The position numbers were made by a program, and so were the translations under genes. Below the pieces are notes generated by a model. The model was not told where the DNA came from, ran no database searches, and saw nothing but the letters and a program-made list of their open reading frames with translations. This document shows positions 25,696 to 33,596 of a stretch of 45,301 nucleotides of DNA, one piece after another. The stretch covers positions 1 through 45,301 of the forward strand of contig JAOTXT010000032.1 of the NCBI GenBank assembly GCA_029862205.1, in the 5' to 3' direction. The DNA comes from Paracoccaceae bacterium (lineage in GTDB: Bacteria; Pseudomonadota; Alphaproteobacteria; Rhodobacterales; Rhodobacteraceae). The number at the start of each line of letters is the position of its first letter. Within the stretch, counting starts at the first letter, position 1.

Positions 25696-26430
25696 ATGAA
25701 GATCCTCGCGCTTTGGTGTCACCCGCGCTCGATGTCCACCGCCTTCGAGCGGGTCATGCGCGAGCGCGGCGATCTGGACGTGCTGCACGAGCCCTTCATG
25801 TATCACTACTATCTGGCCCAGCCGCATCGTCCCTTTGCCGATTTCGATCCGGACCCAGGCCATCCACGTGGCTACGAGGCCATCCGCGACATGATCCTGG
25901 CCGAGGCCAAGGACCGTCCGGTCTTTTTCAAGGACATGGCCTATTATGTGCTGGACCGCTTGCCCGCCGATCCCGGCTTCATGGGGGCCGTTACCCATGC
26001 CTTCCTGATCCGCGACCCCGCGGCCAGCATCGTTTCGTATCACAGGCGCGATCCCGGCTTTGCCTGCGCGGAGGTCGGGCTGGAGGGCCAATGGCGGCTC
26101 TATTGTGCACTGCGCGACGCCGGGCACTCGGCGCAGATCATCCGTGCCGATGACGTCCGGGCCGACCCGGCGGCGACGATGGCGCGCTATTGGTCGGCGG
26201 TGGGACTGGACGACCGGCCCGACGCCCTGTCGTGGGATACGGCGGTCCCAAGAGGCTGGGAATCGGTAGCCGACTGGCACCGCGACACCCTGCAAAGCGG
26301 CGCGATCCGGCCTCCTGAAACCGGGCCCGATCCGCGCGCGGAGTTGGCTGCGCTGGGTCCGCCCTGGACCGACTACGAAGCCCATCACCGGCCTTTCTAC
26401 GACGCGCTTTGCGCCGAAGCGCGGCCCTAA
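25696..26430 (+). CDS. Sulfotransferase-like P-loop protein
   Basis: 244 residues. The start MKILALWCHPRSMSTAFERV contains a 5'-phosphosulfate-binding-like loop (HPRSMSTAFER), and VTHAFLIRDPAASIVSYHRR near residue 110 matches the 3'-phosphate-binding Arg/Ser region of PAPS sulfotransferases. Start 25696 is used because the upstream extension begins 14 codons earlier without a ribosome-binding site. It is divergent from the GcvT-oxidase operon and convergent with mttB. In similar bacterial genes the acceptor is unknown; the protein may instead act on a phosphorylated or CoA-type ligand. Confidence 0.75.
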   Translation: MKILALWCHPRSMSTAFERVMRERGDLDVLHEPFMYHYYLAQPHRPFADFDPDPGHPRGYEAIRDMILAEAKDRPVFFKDMAYYVLDRLPADPGFMGAVTHAFLIRDPAASIVSYHRRDPGFACAEVGLEGQWRLYCALRDAGHSAQIIRADDVRADPAATMARYWSAVGLDDRPDALSWDTAVPRGWESVADWHRDTLQSGAIRPPETGPDPRAELAALGPPWTDYEAHHRPFYDALCAEARP

Positions 26431-26456
26431 GCCATGACCGGGCGCGGGCTGGCTCA

Positions 26457-27992
26457 TCAGAAGTAATCCAGATCCGGCGCCTCGGCCTTGCGGCGCGCGA
26501 TATAGTCCCGAAGTTCCTCGTCGATCGCCGGGTCGAGGCCCGGATCCTCGTAAGATTCCAAATGCGCCTTCCAGAGCGCGTTCGCCCGCTGGGCCGTGTC
26601 GAGACTGCCCGCCGCCTCCCACTGCTCGAAGGCAGTGTTGTCGGCGGTCTTGGGCCGGAAGAGAGCCGTCAGGAAATTCGCCTGCGTGTGGTCCGAGCCC
26701 AGGAAATGCTGTCCCGGCCCGGTCGCGGCAATCGCCGCCATCGCCTGGGCGTTCTCGGAGAGATCGATGCCCTCGAAGAACCGGCAGAGCTTGCCGCACA
26801 AATCCGCGTCGATCATCGTCTTCTCAAAGCTGGTGACCAGCCCGCCCTCCAGCCAGCCGGTGGCGTGGTTGATCACATGGGCGCCAGCGAAAAGCGCCAT
26901 CATCAGACCCCAAGTGCCCTCCTGCTGGCTTTGCGCATCCGGCGCCTTCGAGGCCGAAAGCGTGCCCACCGTATGCAAAGGCACGCCCAGCCGCCGCGCC
27001 AACTGGCCCGCGGCCAGGACCATCTGCCCGGCTTCGGGCGAACCGAAGGTGGGCGCGCCGGACTGCATCGACATGGTCGCGGCGAACGAGCCCATAAGGC
27101 AGGGCGCGCCCGGATTGACGAGTTGCACCAACGCCAGCCCAGCCAGCGCCTCGGCCAGGACCTGCGCCAGGGTTCCGGCCACCGTGCAGGGGCTCATCGC
27201 CCCAGTCAGCACCCAGGGCGTGCAGGCCACGGGCTGGCCCGCGCGCGCATAAGCCTTGAGCGCCCCCGACATACTGGCGTCCATCACCAGCGGCGCGTTG
27301 GTGTTCGAGACGCAGTAGAGGACGGCCTCGCGCGCCACCCGGTCGGCCCCGAACAGGATGCGCGCCACGTCCAGCGCGTGGCCCGCCCGCTCGGCGCCGA
27401 TGAAGGCACCCATGAAGGCGCGGTCGGACCAGCGGATATGGGCGTAGAGCATGTCCAGATGCCGCTTGTTCGCTGGCAGGTCCACCGGTTCGCAAACCAC
27501 GCCGCCCGAATGGTGCAGCCAGGGGATCGTCTGATGCAGTTTCACCAGGCGGACGAAATCCTCATACGCCGCATAGCGCCGCCCACCATCGAGATCGTGG
27601 ACGAAGGGCGGCCCCCAGGAGGGGCAGAGCACCGAGGCCGTGCCGCCGATCCGCACGTCGTTTGCAGGATTGCGCGCGTGCTGGACGAACTCCGCCGGCG
27701 CGGTGGCTTGAATCGTGCGGCGGCAAAAGCCCGGTTCGAAGCGCACCCGGTCGCCGTCGACCGCGCAGCCCGCATCGCGGAAGATCTCCGGGACCTCCGG
27801 GTCGTCGCGAAACTCCATCCCGGTCTCGGCCAGGATCCGGTCGGCGTTCGCCTCGACGGTCTCAAGCCCCTCGTCGCTGAGCACATTGAGCGTGCCAATC
27901 CTGCGATCGATGAATGGCGCACGAAGCTGCGGTTCATGCTGGCGCCGGTCGCGCCCGCCCCGGCGGCGGCCCATCTGCCGAGCTCGCGTCAC
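26457..27992 (-). CDS. MttB-superfamily methylamine methyltransferase, non-pyrrolysine
   Basis: 511 residues. Homologous to the trimethylamine methyltransferase family (MttB), which moves a methyl from a quaternary or tertiary amine to a corrinoid protein. Motifs include NVLSDEGLETVEANADRIL at the start, the barrel core NPGAPCLMGSFAATMSMQSGAPTFG, and the end IDEELRDYIARRKAEAPDLDYF. There is no in-frame TAG, so it belongs to the pyrrolysine-free branch (glycine betaine or similar substrates in characterised relatives such as MtgB). GTG at 27992 is chosen because GAGAAGGA lies 8-9 nt upstream. No MttC-type corrinoid protein is in the window. Confidence 0.88.
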   Translation of the reverse strand: MTRARQMGRRRGGRDRRQHEPQLRAPFIDRRIGTLNVLSDEGLETVEANADRILAETGMEFRDDPEVPEIFRDAGCAVDGDRVRFEPGFCRRTIQATAPAEFVQHARNPANDVRIGGTASVLCPSWGPPFVHDLDGGRRYAAYEDFVRLVKLHQTIPWLHHSGGVVCEPVDLPANKRHLDMLYAHIRWSDRAFMGAFIGAERAGHALDVARILFGADRVAREAVLYCVSNTNAPLVMDASMSGALKAYARAGQPVACTPWVLTGAMSPCTVAGTLAQVLAEALAGLALVQLVNPGAPCLMGSFAATMSMQSGAPTFGSPEAGQMVLAAGQLARRLGVPLHTVGTLSASKAPDAQSQQEGTWGLMMALFAGAHVINHATGWLEGGLVTSFEKTMIDADLCGKLCRFFEGIDLSENAQAMAAIAATGPGQHFLGSDHTQANFLTALFRPKTADNTAFEQWEAAGSLDTAQRANALWKAHLESYEDPGLDPAIDEELRDYIARRKAEAPDLDYF

Positions 27993-28342
27993 GAAAGCTG
28001 TCCTTCTCCGTTGTCGCCCCGGCCAACTGTGCGTGCCTCGTCGTGCGGCGCAACGGAAAACTGCGGCACCTGGATCGTCAGCGGCGGGCACACCGGCACA
28101 CCCTTACATTGCTCACGGTTTCATGTTGACGAATTTCCGCCACCGGACCAGGCGCAAACCAGATGCGGGCGTCGACATCGGCCCAATGCGGTTATCGGCG
28201 ACACCCTGGCGATGTTTCAGCGCGGCCGGTAAAACCAGCCACTCGTGCTTGGCGCAGCAAGAATGTCAATGTGCCGTTCGCCGCCGCTCGGTTCGATCGA
28301 TTGCTTTGAGCGCCGCGAAAGGGTTCCGTGCTGCTCCACTTT
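27993..28342. other. Gene-less stretch upstream of mttB
   Basis: 350 bp between the mttB start and the patB-like stop. Short ORFs here are low-complexity and not credible. It probably holds the mttB promoter on the minus strand; no clear -35/-10 pair can be defined. No strong hairpin is present. Confidence 0.5.
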
Positions 28343-29518
28343 TCAGGAATGCTGCACAGCGTCCTCGAGGTTATCAAGCGCCTGCGCCAGAAGCGCGCGG
28401 CGGCAGGCGATGTTCAGCCGCATGAAGCCTGCACCTTCCGGCCCGAAAGATACCCCGCGGGTCGCGGCCCATCGCGCGTCTTGCCGAAGAACGGCGTGGA
28501 GGTGATCGGGGTCCAGCCCGAGGCCCCGAAAATCAATCCAGGCGAGAAAAGTCGCTTCGGGTTCGATCAAATTGACCAGTGGCATTTCCGTCAGGCGATC
28601 TCGCAGGAGTTTGAGGTTGCCCTGAATATAGCGGATCACCGCTTCCAGCCATGGTTTGCCTTCGCGATAGGCGGCTTCCATCGCCACATTTGCGAATGCG
28701 TTGTTCTTGTTCACGGTAAGGCGTGAGTTCTCAGCTTGGAAGGCCGCCCGCCGGTCCGCGTCAGGGACGACAGTGAACGCCGAACAACAACTGGCGATGT
28801 TGAAACTTTTGGCGGGCGACAAGACAGTGACGCTGTCCTTGGCGAAGGCCGGACTGATAGCGGCGAACGGCTGGTAAGTATGGCCAGGATAGACGATGTC
28901 CGCATGCAGGTCGTCGGAGACCACTAGAATGCCATGGCGCAGGCAAATATCGCCGAGCCTGGTCAATTCTGCGCGCGTCCAGACGCGGCCGACCGGATTG
29001 TGCGGATTGCAGAGCAGCAGGATCTTACTCGCTGGTTGCGCGGCCAGGGCCTCGAAGCCATCAAAGTCCAATTCATAACGCCCGCCGTCCAAGATCAGCG
29101 GGTTCCGGACGAGCGTGCGGTGGTTTTCCCGAATGATGTCGTAGAAGTCGAAAAAAACCGGCGGTTGCACGATGATCCCGTCGCCCGGGCCGGTGAACAG
29201 CGAGACGGCCATAGCGAGGCTGTTGAGCGCGTTCGGCGCCCGCAGGATCTGCTCGGCCGGAACGTCCCATCCGTGGCGCAGGGATAGCCAGTTTTGCAGA
29301 GCCGGCACCAGGCCGCCGGGCACGGCCTCATAACCGAAAACGCTGTGGTCCAAGCGGGTTCGCAACGCCTCCATGATCGGGGGCGCCACTTCGAAATCCA
29401 TGTCGGCCACGCCGGCTGCGAAAAACTGTTCGCCACCGTCTCCCAGAACGATACGATGCGTTTTCAGAGCGGGAACCGCACGGCGGTCGACCGGCTTGTC
29501 GAAGTCGAACTGCGTCAT
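28343..29518 (-). CDS. PLP-dependent PatB/MalY-type aminotransferase or C-S lyase
   Basis: 391 residues. PatB/MalY family of class I/II fold enzymes, many of which are cysteine-S-conjugate beta-lyases. N-terminal start MTQFDFDKPVDRRAVPALK with the family MADMDFEVAPPI signature (here VADMDFEVAPPIMEAL), FGYEAVP, NPHNPVGRVW, and the Schiff-base Lys in SPAKSFNIASC. C-terminal NIACRRALL binds the carboxylate Arg. Start 29518 overlaps the upstream deacylase stop by 4 bp (ATGA). Second gene of a two-gene operon. Confidence 0.88.
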   Translation of the reverse strand: MTQFDFDKPVDRRAVPALKTHRIVLGDGGEQFFAAGVADMDFEVAPPIMEALRTRLDHSVFGYEAVPGGLVPALQNWLSLRHGWDVPAEQILRAPNALNSLAMAVSLFTGPGDGIIVQPPVFFDFYDIIRENHRTLVRNPLILDGGRYELDFDGFEALAAQPASKILLLCNPHNPVGRVWTRAELTRLGDICLRHGILVVSDDLHADIVYPGHTYQPFAAISPAFAKDSVTVLSPAKSFNIASCCSAFTVVPDADRRAAFQAENSRLTVNKNNAFANVAMEAAYREGKPWLEAVIRYIQGNLKLLRDRLTEMPLVNLIEPEATFLAWIDFRGLGLDPDHLHAVLRQDARWAATRGVSFGPEGAGFMRLNIACRRALLAQALDNLEDAVQHS

Positions 29519-30522
29519 GCTTCGCCGGTGTCCCTGGCGATCTGGAAGACGGCATCGCCGCATTCGACCTGCCCAAGCGCCCGTTTGCAAAGGACGATCC
29601 CGGAATAGGGCGACGCAATCGGAACCGGCTCCCGCAATGGCAGGTTCGGCATATGCACGACGCCGACAGGCTCACCCGTCGTCACGGTATCCGCGATATC
29701 TTTGTAGGGCTCGAAGAGGCCCGCGTCATACGCGTAGACCAACCCCTCGGCGTGCAGAACTCGGGTGCCGCGGGCGGGATCGGGTTGGTATCCCGGCAGC
29801 ATGCCAAGCGCATGCAGGATGCGCCGCAGACCGCGTTCGGTGAGGGCGAGAACGTCCTTCGAGACCGTGCCCCCACCCCCAAGCTCGGCCATCACCGGCG
29901 TCACGCCTTTGCGGTTGGCGGCGCCCATGGCGGTGCGCGCGGTCGAAGTCGGTCCGCCGCCGCTGGTGAACACCCAGGCATAGGGCAAGTCGAACGCCTC
30001 CTGAAGCACCCGAAGCTTGTTCGCCTCCTCAGGCGTATGTCCCTGCCCGCGCAGCAAGGTAGGCGGATAGTAAAGCGACGTTCCGCCAGTATGCAGATCG
30101 ATGAGGTAGTCGCTCGTCGGCAACAGAACCTCTTCGATGTAATGGGCAATCATCTGCGTCGGCGTTCCTGCCGCATCGCCGGGAAAGACCCGGTTGAGGT
30201 TGCCGTCATCGATCGGGGATGTCCGCATACGGGCTTTCGCGGCCGGGGCATTGAGCATAGGCAGGATGATCACACGGCCGCGCAGATCGTCCGGCGCGAG
30301 GTCGCGGGTGAGCTTGCCAAGCGCAATCTGCCCCTCGTATTCGTCGCCATGGACGCCAGCCAGCATGAGTACCGTCGGCCCGTCGCCGCCGCGGATCACC
30401 GTCAATGGTATCGGCACCCAGCCATAGGCGCTTCGGTGTGTTGAATGAGGCACCCGCAGATATCCCGAGCGCTTCCCTTCGGCCTCAATCCCAATCTCGG
30501 AGGTGATCAAAGTGGTCGGCAT
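29515..30522 (-). CDS. Succinylglutamate desuccinylase/aspartoacylase family zinc deacylase
   Basis: 335 residues. Zinc-carboxypeptidase-like N-deacylase of the AstE/AspA family, which removes acyl groups from amino acids. Metal ligands: His and Glu of LAGVHGDEYEGQ, plus the His of DLHTGGTSLY. Substrate-site residues NRVFPGD are kept, and the catalytic Glu sits in VMAELGGGG. The start at 30522 removes an upstream extension that is not protein-like. Similar proteins include ectoine-pathway DoeB and aminoacylase-3, so the substrate may be an N-acetylated amino acid. First gene of the operon with the PatB-like lyase. Confidence 0.87.
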   Translation of the reverse strand: MPTTLITSEIGIEAEGKRSGYLRVPHSTHRSAYGWVPIPLTVIRGGDGPTVLMLAGVHGDEYEGQIALGKLTRDLAPDDLRGRVIILPMLNAPAAKARMRTSPIDDGNLNRVFPGDAAGTPTQMIAHYIEEVLLPTSDYLIDLHTGGTSLYYPPTLLRGQGHTPEEANKLRVLQEAFDLPYAWVFTSGGGPTSTARTAMGAANRKGVTPVMAELGGGGTVSKDVLALTERGLRRILHALGMLPGYQPDPARGTRVLHAEGLVYAYDAGLFEPYKDIADTVTTGEPVGVVHMPNLPLREPVPIASPYSGIVLCKRALGQVECGDAVFQIARDTGEA

Positions 30523-31007
30523 ACTCGGTGTCCCGTGGCACAAACGGTTCGCCTCTACGTGCACGCACTCTTCCACGGCACGGTCAGCAATGAAACACTG
30601 GAGGGGGTCTGAATGGGCTGACTTTCGCAGGCCGGCTTCGGGGCTCGACCTCGTCAAACCTCTCATTCCCGCAATATGGGATCGATTGGTTTTCGGCGAT
30701 CGCCGCTCGCGGCCCAAGCCTGTCCTTGGGTCACTCACCGATGAATGTCTTTTTAACGCTCGAATGCGGACCTTCTCTCCGAAGGCTGTGAGCGCGTGCT
30801 TCTGTCCCAAAAGAGGCAAATGGAGAAAAGGGGCTGAGGTTAATCTCTGATGTAAACTATTTCGCCGGGTGATAGCGCGCCGAAAAAATCTGTCCTGTTC
30901 GGTTGTATGGTGAAAATTTTCTTGCTTAGGTGTGGGAAGTCCATCGGACTTCGTTACCAAGCAAGAGCGCGGTAAGGAAGCCACGCAACAATCAGGGAGG
31001 AACCACC
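30523..31007. other. Intergenic control region between the deacylase operon and the second liv operon
   Basis: 485 bp with no believable gene. It is AT-rich from about 30845 to 30960. A perfect 7-bp hairpin GAAGTCC/GGACTTC (30936-30952) lies upstream of the plus gene's ribosome-binding site. Divergent promoters are expected here. A possible plus -35 TTGTAT with a weak TTAGGT 17 bp on is seen near 30903, but it is not convincing. Confidence 0.45.
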
Positions 31008-32246
31008 ATGAAAAAGTCGATCATTCTGTCGATGGCCTCGGCCGTCGCCTTGAGCTTTGGAGCATTACCGGCCGGCGCGCAGGAATGTCCGATCAAGATC
31101 GGTGGCATCGCGCCCCTCTCGGCGCCTGGGACCGTGGTCGGTGGTGAGGCGATGCGCGACGCGATGCTGATCGCCGAGGAAGACATCAATGCCGCCGGTG
31201 GTGTGATGGGCTGCGAGGTCGACGTGGTGATCGCCGATAGCGAAGGCCTGCCCGAGAAGGCCGCGGCGATCATGGAGAAGCTGATCACCCAGGACGGCGT
31301 GGTCGCGGTCGGCGGCGGTTATCACAGCTCGGTCGGCGTGGCGTCCAAGGACGTTGCTGACGCGCGGGGCGTTCCCGTCGTCTTCGCCGAGACCTGGAAC
31401 GACACGATCACCGGCGACAAGCAGAAGTACATCTTCCGCATTGCCCCGCTGAGCTCGTGGGCGTCCTCGACAATCTGGCAGCACTCGCTGCTGGTGCCCG
31501 GCATCAAAAAGGCCGCAATCCTGACCGAGAACACCGATTACGGCATCCCGGCCTCGGAAGAGACCAAGAAGGGACTGGCGACCGGCGGCGTCGAGACCGT
31601 GATCTTCTCGGTCGACATCGGCACGCAGGATTATGCCGGCATCGTCGAGCGCATCAAGGCCGAGGATCCGGACATCATCATCGTGCTGGCAACCGGCGAG
31701 GCCGGCTATAACTTCCAGCAGCAGGCCGCGGATGCCGGGATCGGCTCGATGGACGTGCCGTTCCATGCGGGTCAGGTCTCGCTCGAGAGCAAGGCCTATT
31801 GGGAGAACGTGCCCGACGGCAACATGGCCTTCGTACAGCGCATCGGTGTGCCCGAGAACCTGTTCACCGAGAAGGCCAAGAATTTCGCCAAGGTCTACAA
31901 GGAGCGCACGGGCAAGGACGGCGTCGAGAGCTATGCCATGGAGGCCTACGATTCGATTGCGATCCTGGCGCAGGCGATCAATGAGGCCGGCTCAACCGAT
32001 GGCGACGCCATCGTGACGGCGCTCGAGAACATCAGCCATGAGGGCACGCTCGGGCGCATCTACTTCCCGTATGGGACGAAGAAGGATCCGAGCGAAGACG
32101 GCAAGGGCGACGAGTGGTGGCACCAGTGGCCCGACCCCGCGCTGACGGTGATTCAGTATCAGGCGGACGGTCAAAGCTCGGTGGACGCGCCAATCGTCTG
32201 GCCGGATGCCTACAAGACGGGCGATCCGGTCTACGTCAACGAGTAG
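31008..32246 (+). CDS. HAAT-family ABC transporter substrate-binding protein, second operon
   Basis: 412 residues. Signal peptide MKKSIILSMASAVALSFGALP ending at AGAQ near residue 24, then a Peripla_BP_6 fold: IKIGGIAPLSAPGTVVGGEAM, GVVAVGGGYHSSVGVASKDVADA, and AEDPDIIIVLATGEAGYNFQQQAADAG. The ATG at 31008 follows GGGAGGAACCACC; the upstream in-frame extension has no signal sequence. The Trp-rich C-terminus (GDEWWHQWPDPALTVIQY) is a feature of SBPs with an extended second lobe. First of five plus-strand transporter genes. Ligand not deducible. Confidence 0.92.
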   Translation: MKKSIILSMASAVALSFGALPAGAQECPIKIGGIAPLSAPGTVVGGEAMRDAMLIAEEDINAAGGVMGCEVDVVIADSEGLPEKAAAIMEKLITQDGVVAVGGGYHSSVGVASKDVADARGVPVVFAETWNDTITGDKQKYIFRIAPLSSWASSTIWQHSLLVPGIKKAAILTENTDYGIPASEETKKGLATGGVETVIFSVDIGTQDYAGIVERIKAEDPDIIIVLATGEAGYNFQQQAADAGIGSMDVPFHAGQVSLESKAYWENVPDGNMAFVQRIGVPENLFTEKAKNFAKVYKERTGKDGVESYAMEAYDSIAILAQAINEAGSTDGDAIVTALENISHEGTLGRIYFPYGTKKDPSEDGKGDEWWHQWPDPALTVIQYQADGQSSVDAPIVWPDAYKTGDPVYVNE

Positions 32247-32271
32247 GCGGCAGAGATTAGCGCTGAAGACT

Positions 32272-32299
32272 TGCCGGGGGCGGCGCGCCGTCCCCGGCA
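32272..32299 (+). other. Hairpin between binding-protein and LivH genes
   Basis: Perfect 8-bp stem TGCCGGGG/CCCCGGCA around a 12-nt loop that itself is the palindrome CGGCGCGCCG. It lacks a T tract and lies 29 bp before the LivH start. Resembles the hairpin at 2174; partial terminator or stabiliser between the abundant binding protein and the permease genes. Confidence 0.5.
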
Positions 32300-32327
32300 G
32301 CAAGAACAGAACTGAGGGGGGCGGCGC

Positions 32328-33596
32328 GTGGAGACACCTTTCATCTTCTGGGGTGCCATCCTTTGGATGATCCTCTGGGGCATCATCGGCAGCCTGGTAA
32401 CGCGCCGGCGCTATCTCCAGCACGATCTCGACACCTCGAACACCGTTTTCGTCGGCGCCATGCTGGGCGCGGCCACCGGGCCGGTCGGACTGGTCCCGTT
32501 GTGGATGAAGACGCCGGAACTGACCAACCGGCTGATTGTCATTCCGGCCATCGGCACGGTTGTGTTGATTGCGGCGGCCTTCGCCTTCGCGGACCCGCAG
32601 AATAACTGCGTCGCCAACGGCTCGTTTGTCGCGTCGCAGATCACCAATGGGCTGATCATCGGCATCATCTATGGCTTCATGGCGTTGGGGCTGACATTGA
32701 TCTTCTCGATTCTGGGCGTGGTCAGCTTCGCCCATGGCGAGTTCTACATGATCGGCGGCATGCTGGTCTATTTCATCACCGCGGTCTGGTTCCCGGGCAT
32801 CAACCCGATGATCGCGATCCTGATGGCCTGCGCGGTCGTCTTCGCAATGGGTGCGATTTTCGAGCGGATGTTCCTCACGCCAATGTACGAGGGGAAGATC
32901 GACCGGCCGGTGGAATACGGCATCCTGATCACCTTCGGCCTGGCCTTCACGCTGCAGTATTTCGTCCAGGCCACGGCGGGCGCCAATCCGGTCAAGGTGC
33001 GGCGGTATTTTGACTTTCCGCGCATTCGGTTGCCCTCCTCCGACGATCCCTGGCTGATCAAGACCAGCCGGGGGAACATGGAACTGTTCGACACGATCTC
33101 GATCTCGAACCCGCGATTCACGGCCGCGATAACTTGTGTGCTGGTCCTGGGCGCGTTGCTCTACTTCCTTCACCGGACCTGGACCGGCAAGGCTCTGCGC
33201 GCGGTCAGTCAGGATCGCGACGCGGCCGCTATTGCCGGCATCAATCCGGATAGAATGAACATGCTGGCCTTCGCGCTGGGCGGCATGATTGCCGCACTGG
33301 CCGGGGCGCTGCTGGTCCAGGCGTTCTCGTGGCTGCCGCAGGTCGGAGCCATTCCAGCCATGCGATCCTTCGTGATCGTCGTCTTGGGTGGCCTGGGCTC
33401 GTTGCCCGGCGCCTTCCTGGGCGGCATTCTGGTCGGCCTGGTCGAGGCGGCGGGCACCGGGTGCATTCCTGACGCCCAAAAGGCTGCCTCCTACATTCCT
33501 GCTTACGGAATGGTCGTTCTCACACTGACGCTGCTGCTGCGGCCTACCGGGCTCTTCGGCCGGCGCTTCGCCAGCGGCACTCACGGTAAGTTCTGA
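32328..33596 (+). CDS. HAAT-family ABC permease, LivH-type, with N-terminal membrane extension
   Basis: 422 residues, about 100 longer than typical LivH (near 300). The first about 110 residues add three predicted membrane segments (about 5-24, 40-60, 70-90). The regular LivH core starts at FVASQITNGLIIGIIYGFMA, with VSFAHGEFYMIGGM and the EAA-like loop KALRAVSQDRDAAAIAGINPDRM near residue 290. Cys are in NNCVAN and GTGCIPDA. GTG start after GGGGGGCGGC; overlaps LivM by one base (TGATG). Confidence 0.9.
   Translation: METPFIFWGAILWMILWGIIGSLVTRRRYLQHDLDTSNTVFVGAMLGAATGPVGLVPLWMKTPELTNRLIVIPAIGTVVLIAAAFAFADPQNNCVANGSFVASQITNGLIIGIIYGFMALGLTLIFSILGVVSFAHGEFYMIGGMLVYFITAVWFPGINPMIAILMACAVVFAMGAIFERMFLTPMYEGKIDRPVEYGILITFGLAFTLQYFVQATAGANPVKVRRYFDFPRIRLPSSDDPWLIKTSRGNMELFDTISISNPRFTAAITCVLVLGALLYFLHRTWTGKALRAVSQDRDAAAIAGINPDRMNMLAFALGGMIAALAGALLVQAFSWLPQVGAIPAMRSFVIVVLGGLGSLPGAFLGGILVGLVEAAGTGCIPDAQKAASYIPAYGMVVLTLTLLLRPTGLFGRRFASGTHGKF

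Noticed and set aside
26457..27992. Pyrrolysine-coding TAG in the MttB-like gene
   Set aside because: The reading frame is open without any in-frame TAG to the stop, so no amber read-through is needed.
30503..30850. 115-residue plus ORF upstream of the second liv operon
   Set aside because: No ribosome-binding site and no protein-like composition; it is within the intergenic control region.
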